Positions 6,413 through 7,353 of a DNA stretch of 7,353 nucleotides are shown piece by piece (the first letter of the stretch is position 1; each line of letters starts with the position of its first letter). The notes under the pieces are model-generated. The model was not told the DNA's origin. It was given only the letters and a program-made list of their open reading frames with translations, and did not search any database. The position numbers and the translations under genes were made by a program. This DNA comes from SIG588 sp045599305 (GTDB taxonomy: Bacteria; Bacillota; Clostridia; Oscillospirales; Acutalibacteraceae): the NCBI GenBank assembly GCA_045599305.1, contig JAZRVU010000063.1:1-7353 (forward strand), in the 5' to 3' direction.

Positions 6413-6441
6413 ATGATATCACTCCCCCGCCTTTCTGTCAA
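6413..6441 (-). promoter_or_regulatory. pepF promoter overlapping the 3' end of noc
   Basis: On the minus strand a perfect TTGACA (6441-6436), a 17-bp spacer and TATCAT (6418-6413) with a TG one base upstream form an extended -10 sigma-A promoter. The -35 and most of the spacer lie within the last codons of noc. This gives pepF independent transcription. Confidence 0.85.
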
Positions 6442-7258
6442 TGGCCGTTTCCCCCGCGCTTTTGGCGACACGTATCACATATTCGATGTACGCATCGGTT
6501 TCGGTGCGCGCCATGTCGGCCGCCACGCCGGAACGGCGCATCGTCTCGACCGCGTGATCCACCGTGTTCTGAAAAATGCGCACGTCCCGAATGAACGGCA
6601 CCGGCGGCCGGCGGGGCGGGACGGCGGGCGTCTGCAATTCCGCGATCAGCCGTTCGGTGGCGGCCACGGTGAGGTGCCGCGCCGCCACCCGCTCCAGCAC
6701 GGCGCGGCGGCGCACCGGATCCTCCACCCCCAGCAGCGCGCGGGCGTGCCGCTCGGTCAGTCCGTTTTGCAATATAATGGCCCGCTCCTCCTCCGAAAGG
6801 CGCAGCAGCCGCAGGCGGTTGGCCACCGCCGACTGCGAGCAGCCCAGCCGCTGGGCGGCGGCCTCCTGTGTGAGGCCGTAGACCTGTATCAGCCGGCGGA
6901 TGCCCTCCGCCGTTTCAAAGCAGTTCATATCCTGCCGCTGCAGATTTTCGATCAGGCTCAGCACGGCGCAGTCCCGCTCGTCGGCAGGCACCTCGATACA
7001 GGCGATGGTGCGCAGTCCCAGCATCTTCACCGCCCGTAGCCGCCGCTCCCCCGCCACCAGCACCGGCCGCCCTTCGCGAAAGGTGATCCCCACCGGGTTG
7101 AGCAGGCCGTTTTCCCCGATGCTCTGTGCCAGTTCCAGCAGTTCCTTATACGCAAATTCCCGCCGCGGCTGATCGGGGTTGGGCAGAATATCCTCCACCG
7201 GGACGGTGAGCACCTGCCCGCACGCCGCGTATTCCTGCTTTTTCGGCTTCCTGTTCAT
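6419..7258 (-). CDS. noc: ParB-family nucleoid occlusion protein, Noc-like
   Basis: This 279-aa protein belongs to the ParB/Noc CTP-dependent DNA clamp family. The N-terminal CTP-binding domain (about 16-110) has NPDQPR at 27-32, the AGERRLRA box at 69-76 and ENLQR at 104-108. A helix-turn-helix lies at about 129-152. Residues 221-265 (FIRDVRIF, then NTVDHAV, and YIEYVIRV near the end) resemble the C-terminal dimerisation domain of Bacillus Noc rather than Spo0J. In the recognition region Q142 and R170 align with positions where Noc has Q and R but ParB has R and G, which favours Noc-type binding sites. The N-terminus (NRKPKKQEYAACG) is basic and lacks the amphipathic membrane-binding helix of Bacillus Noc. 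A run of five G (7266-7270) is 7 nt before the ATG. The usual neighbours rsmG and soj are not seen: pepF follows instead, and the upstream side is cut off. A general ParB/RepB-type protein remains possible. Confidence 0.85.
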   Translation of the reverse strand: MNRKPKKQEYAACGQVLTVPVEDILPNPDQPRREFAYKELLELAQSIGENGLLNPVGITFREGRPVLVAGERRLRAVKMLGLRTIACIEVPADERDCAVLSLIENLQRQDMNCFETAEGIRRLIQVYGLTQEAAAQRLGCSQSAVANRLRLLRLSEEERAIILQNGLTERHARALLGVEDPVRRRAVLERVAARHLTVAATERLIAELQTPAVPPRRPPVPFIRDVRIFQNTVDHAVETMRRSGVAADMARTETDAYIEYVIRVAKSAGETAIDRKAGE

Positions 7259-7353
7259 GTGCGTTCCCCCAAATCGGATTCCTTTTGGGATATCCTATCA
7301 CACACGGGCGGGCGGTTTTTGTCATATCGCGCGGCAAAAACAAAAAGCGGCAC
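7259..7353 (-). other. Leader region upstream of noc, cut by the window edge
   Basis: The 95 bases before noc contain its ribosome binding site (7266-7270) and an 8-bp palindrome GGATATCC near 7288-7295. No open frame with support and no convincing promoter was seen. The closest is ATGACA near 7319-7324 with poorly spaced -10 candidates. noc may therefore be transcribed from further upstream, outside the window. Confidence 0.4.

Noticed and set aside
4322..7039. 905-codon open frame on the plus strand opposite pepF and noc
   Set aside because: It overlaps the end of the upstream gene, crosses the bidirectional terminator and is antisense to two clear protein families; its composition is that of a GC-rich shadow.

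Overview
The window looks like chromosomal DNA of a fairly GC-rich Clostridia-type Firmicute, possibly Oscillospiraceae. Supporting points are strong sigma-A type promoters (TTGACA-N17-TATAAT variants), purine-rich ribosome binding sites, a DUF3048 (YerB-like) lipoprotein, an M3 oligoendopeptidase F and a Noc-type ParB-family protein. A sampled coding line is about 67% GC, while positions 61-300 are about 37% GC. Taxonomic placement below class is inference.

Layout. Positions 1-300 hold no convincing gene but carry a dense cluster of an 8-bp word, TGTTAGCA, in both orientations (seven exact copies). Next comes a bidirectional terminator (323-365), an intact tRNA-Arg(CCT) on the minus strand (371-447), a short hairpin, and the 5' half of a second, broken tRNA-Arg(CCT) (510-549). 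Both tRNA sequences lie behind one strong minus-strand promoter (575-603). A divergent plus-strand promoter starts only 11 bp away. A further promoter drives a lipoprotein gene (851-1930), closed by a terminator. A new promoter then drives a two-gene unit: a large putative glycoside hydrolase of the GHL6 type (2047-3993), and 3 nt later a 173-aa protein of unknown function with a helix-hairpin-helix-like segment (3997-4518). A perfect bidirectional hairpin terminator separates this unit from the convergent minus-strand genes. Those are pepF (4577-6379), with its own promoter inside the end of the gene before it, and noc (6419-7258). The right edge cuts into the region upstream of noc.

The protein genes do not form one obvious pathway. 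Noc acts in chromosome biology, PepF in peptide turnover, the GHL6-like protein probably in carbohydrate processing, and the lipoprotein at the cell surface. The most unusual part is the left 550 bp, where an AT-rich repeat array abuts the 3' end of a tRNA-Arg gene that has a broken sister copy. This may be the edge of an integrated element, but no integrase is visible here, so it remains a hypothesis. I did not find a clearly new multi-gene system.
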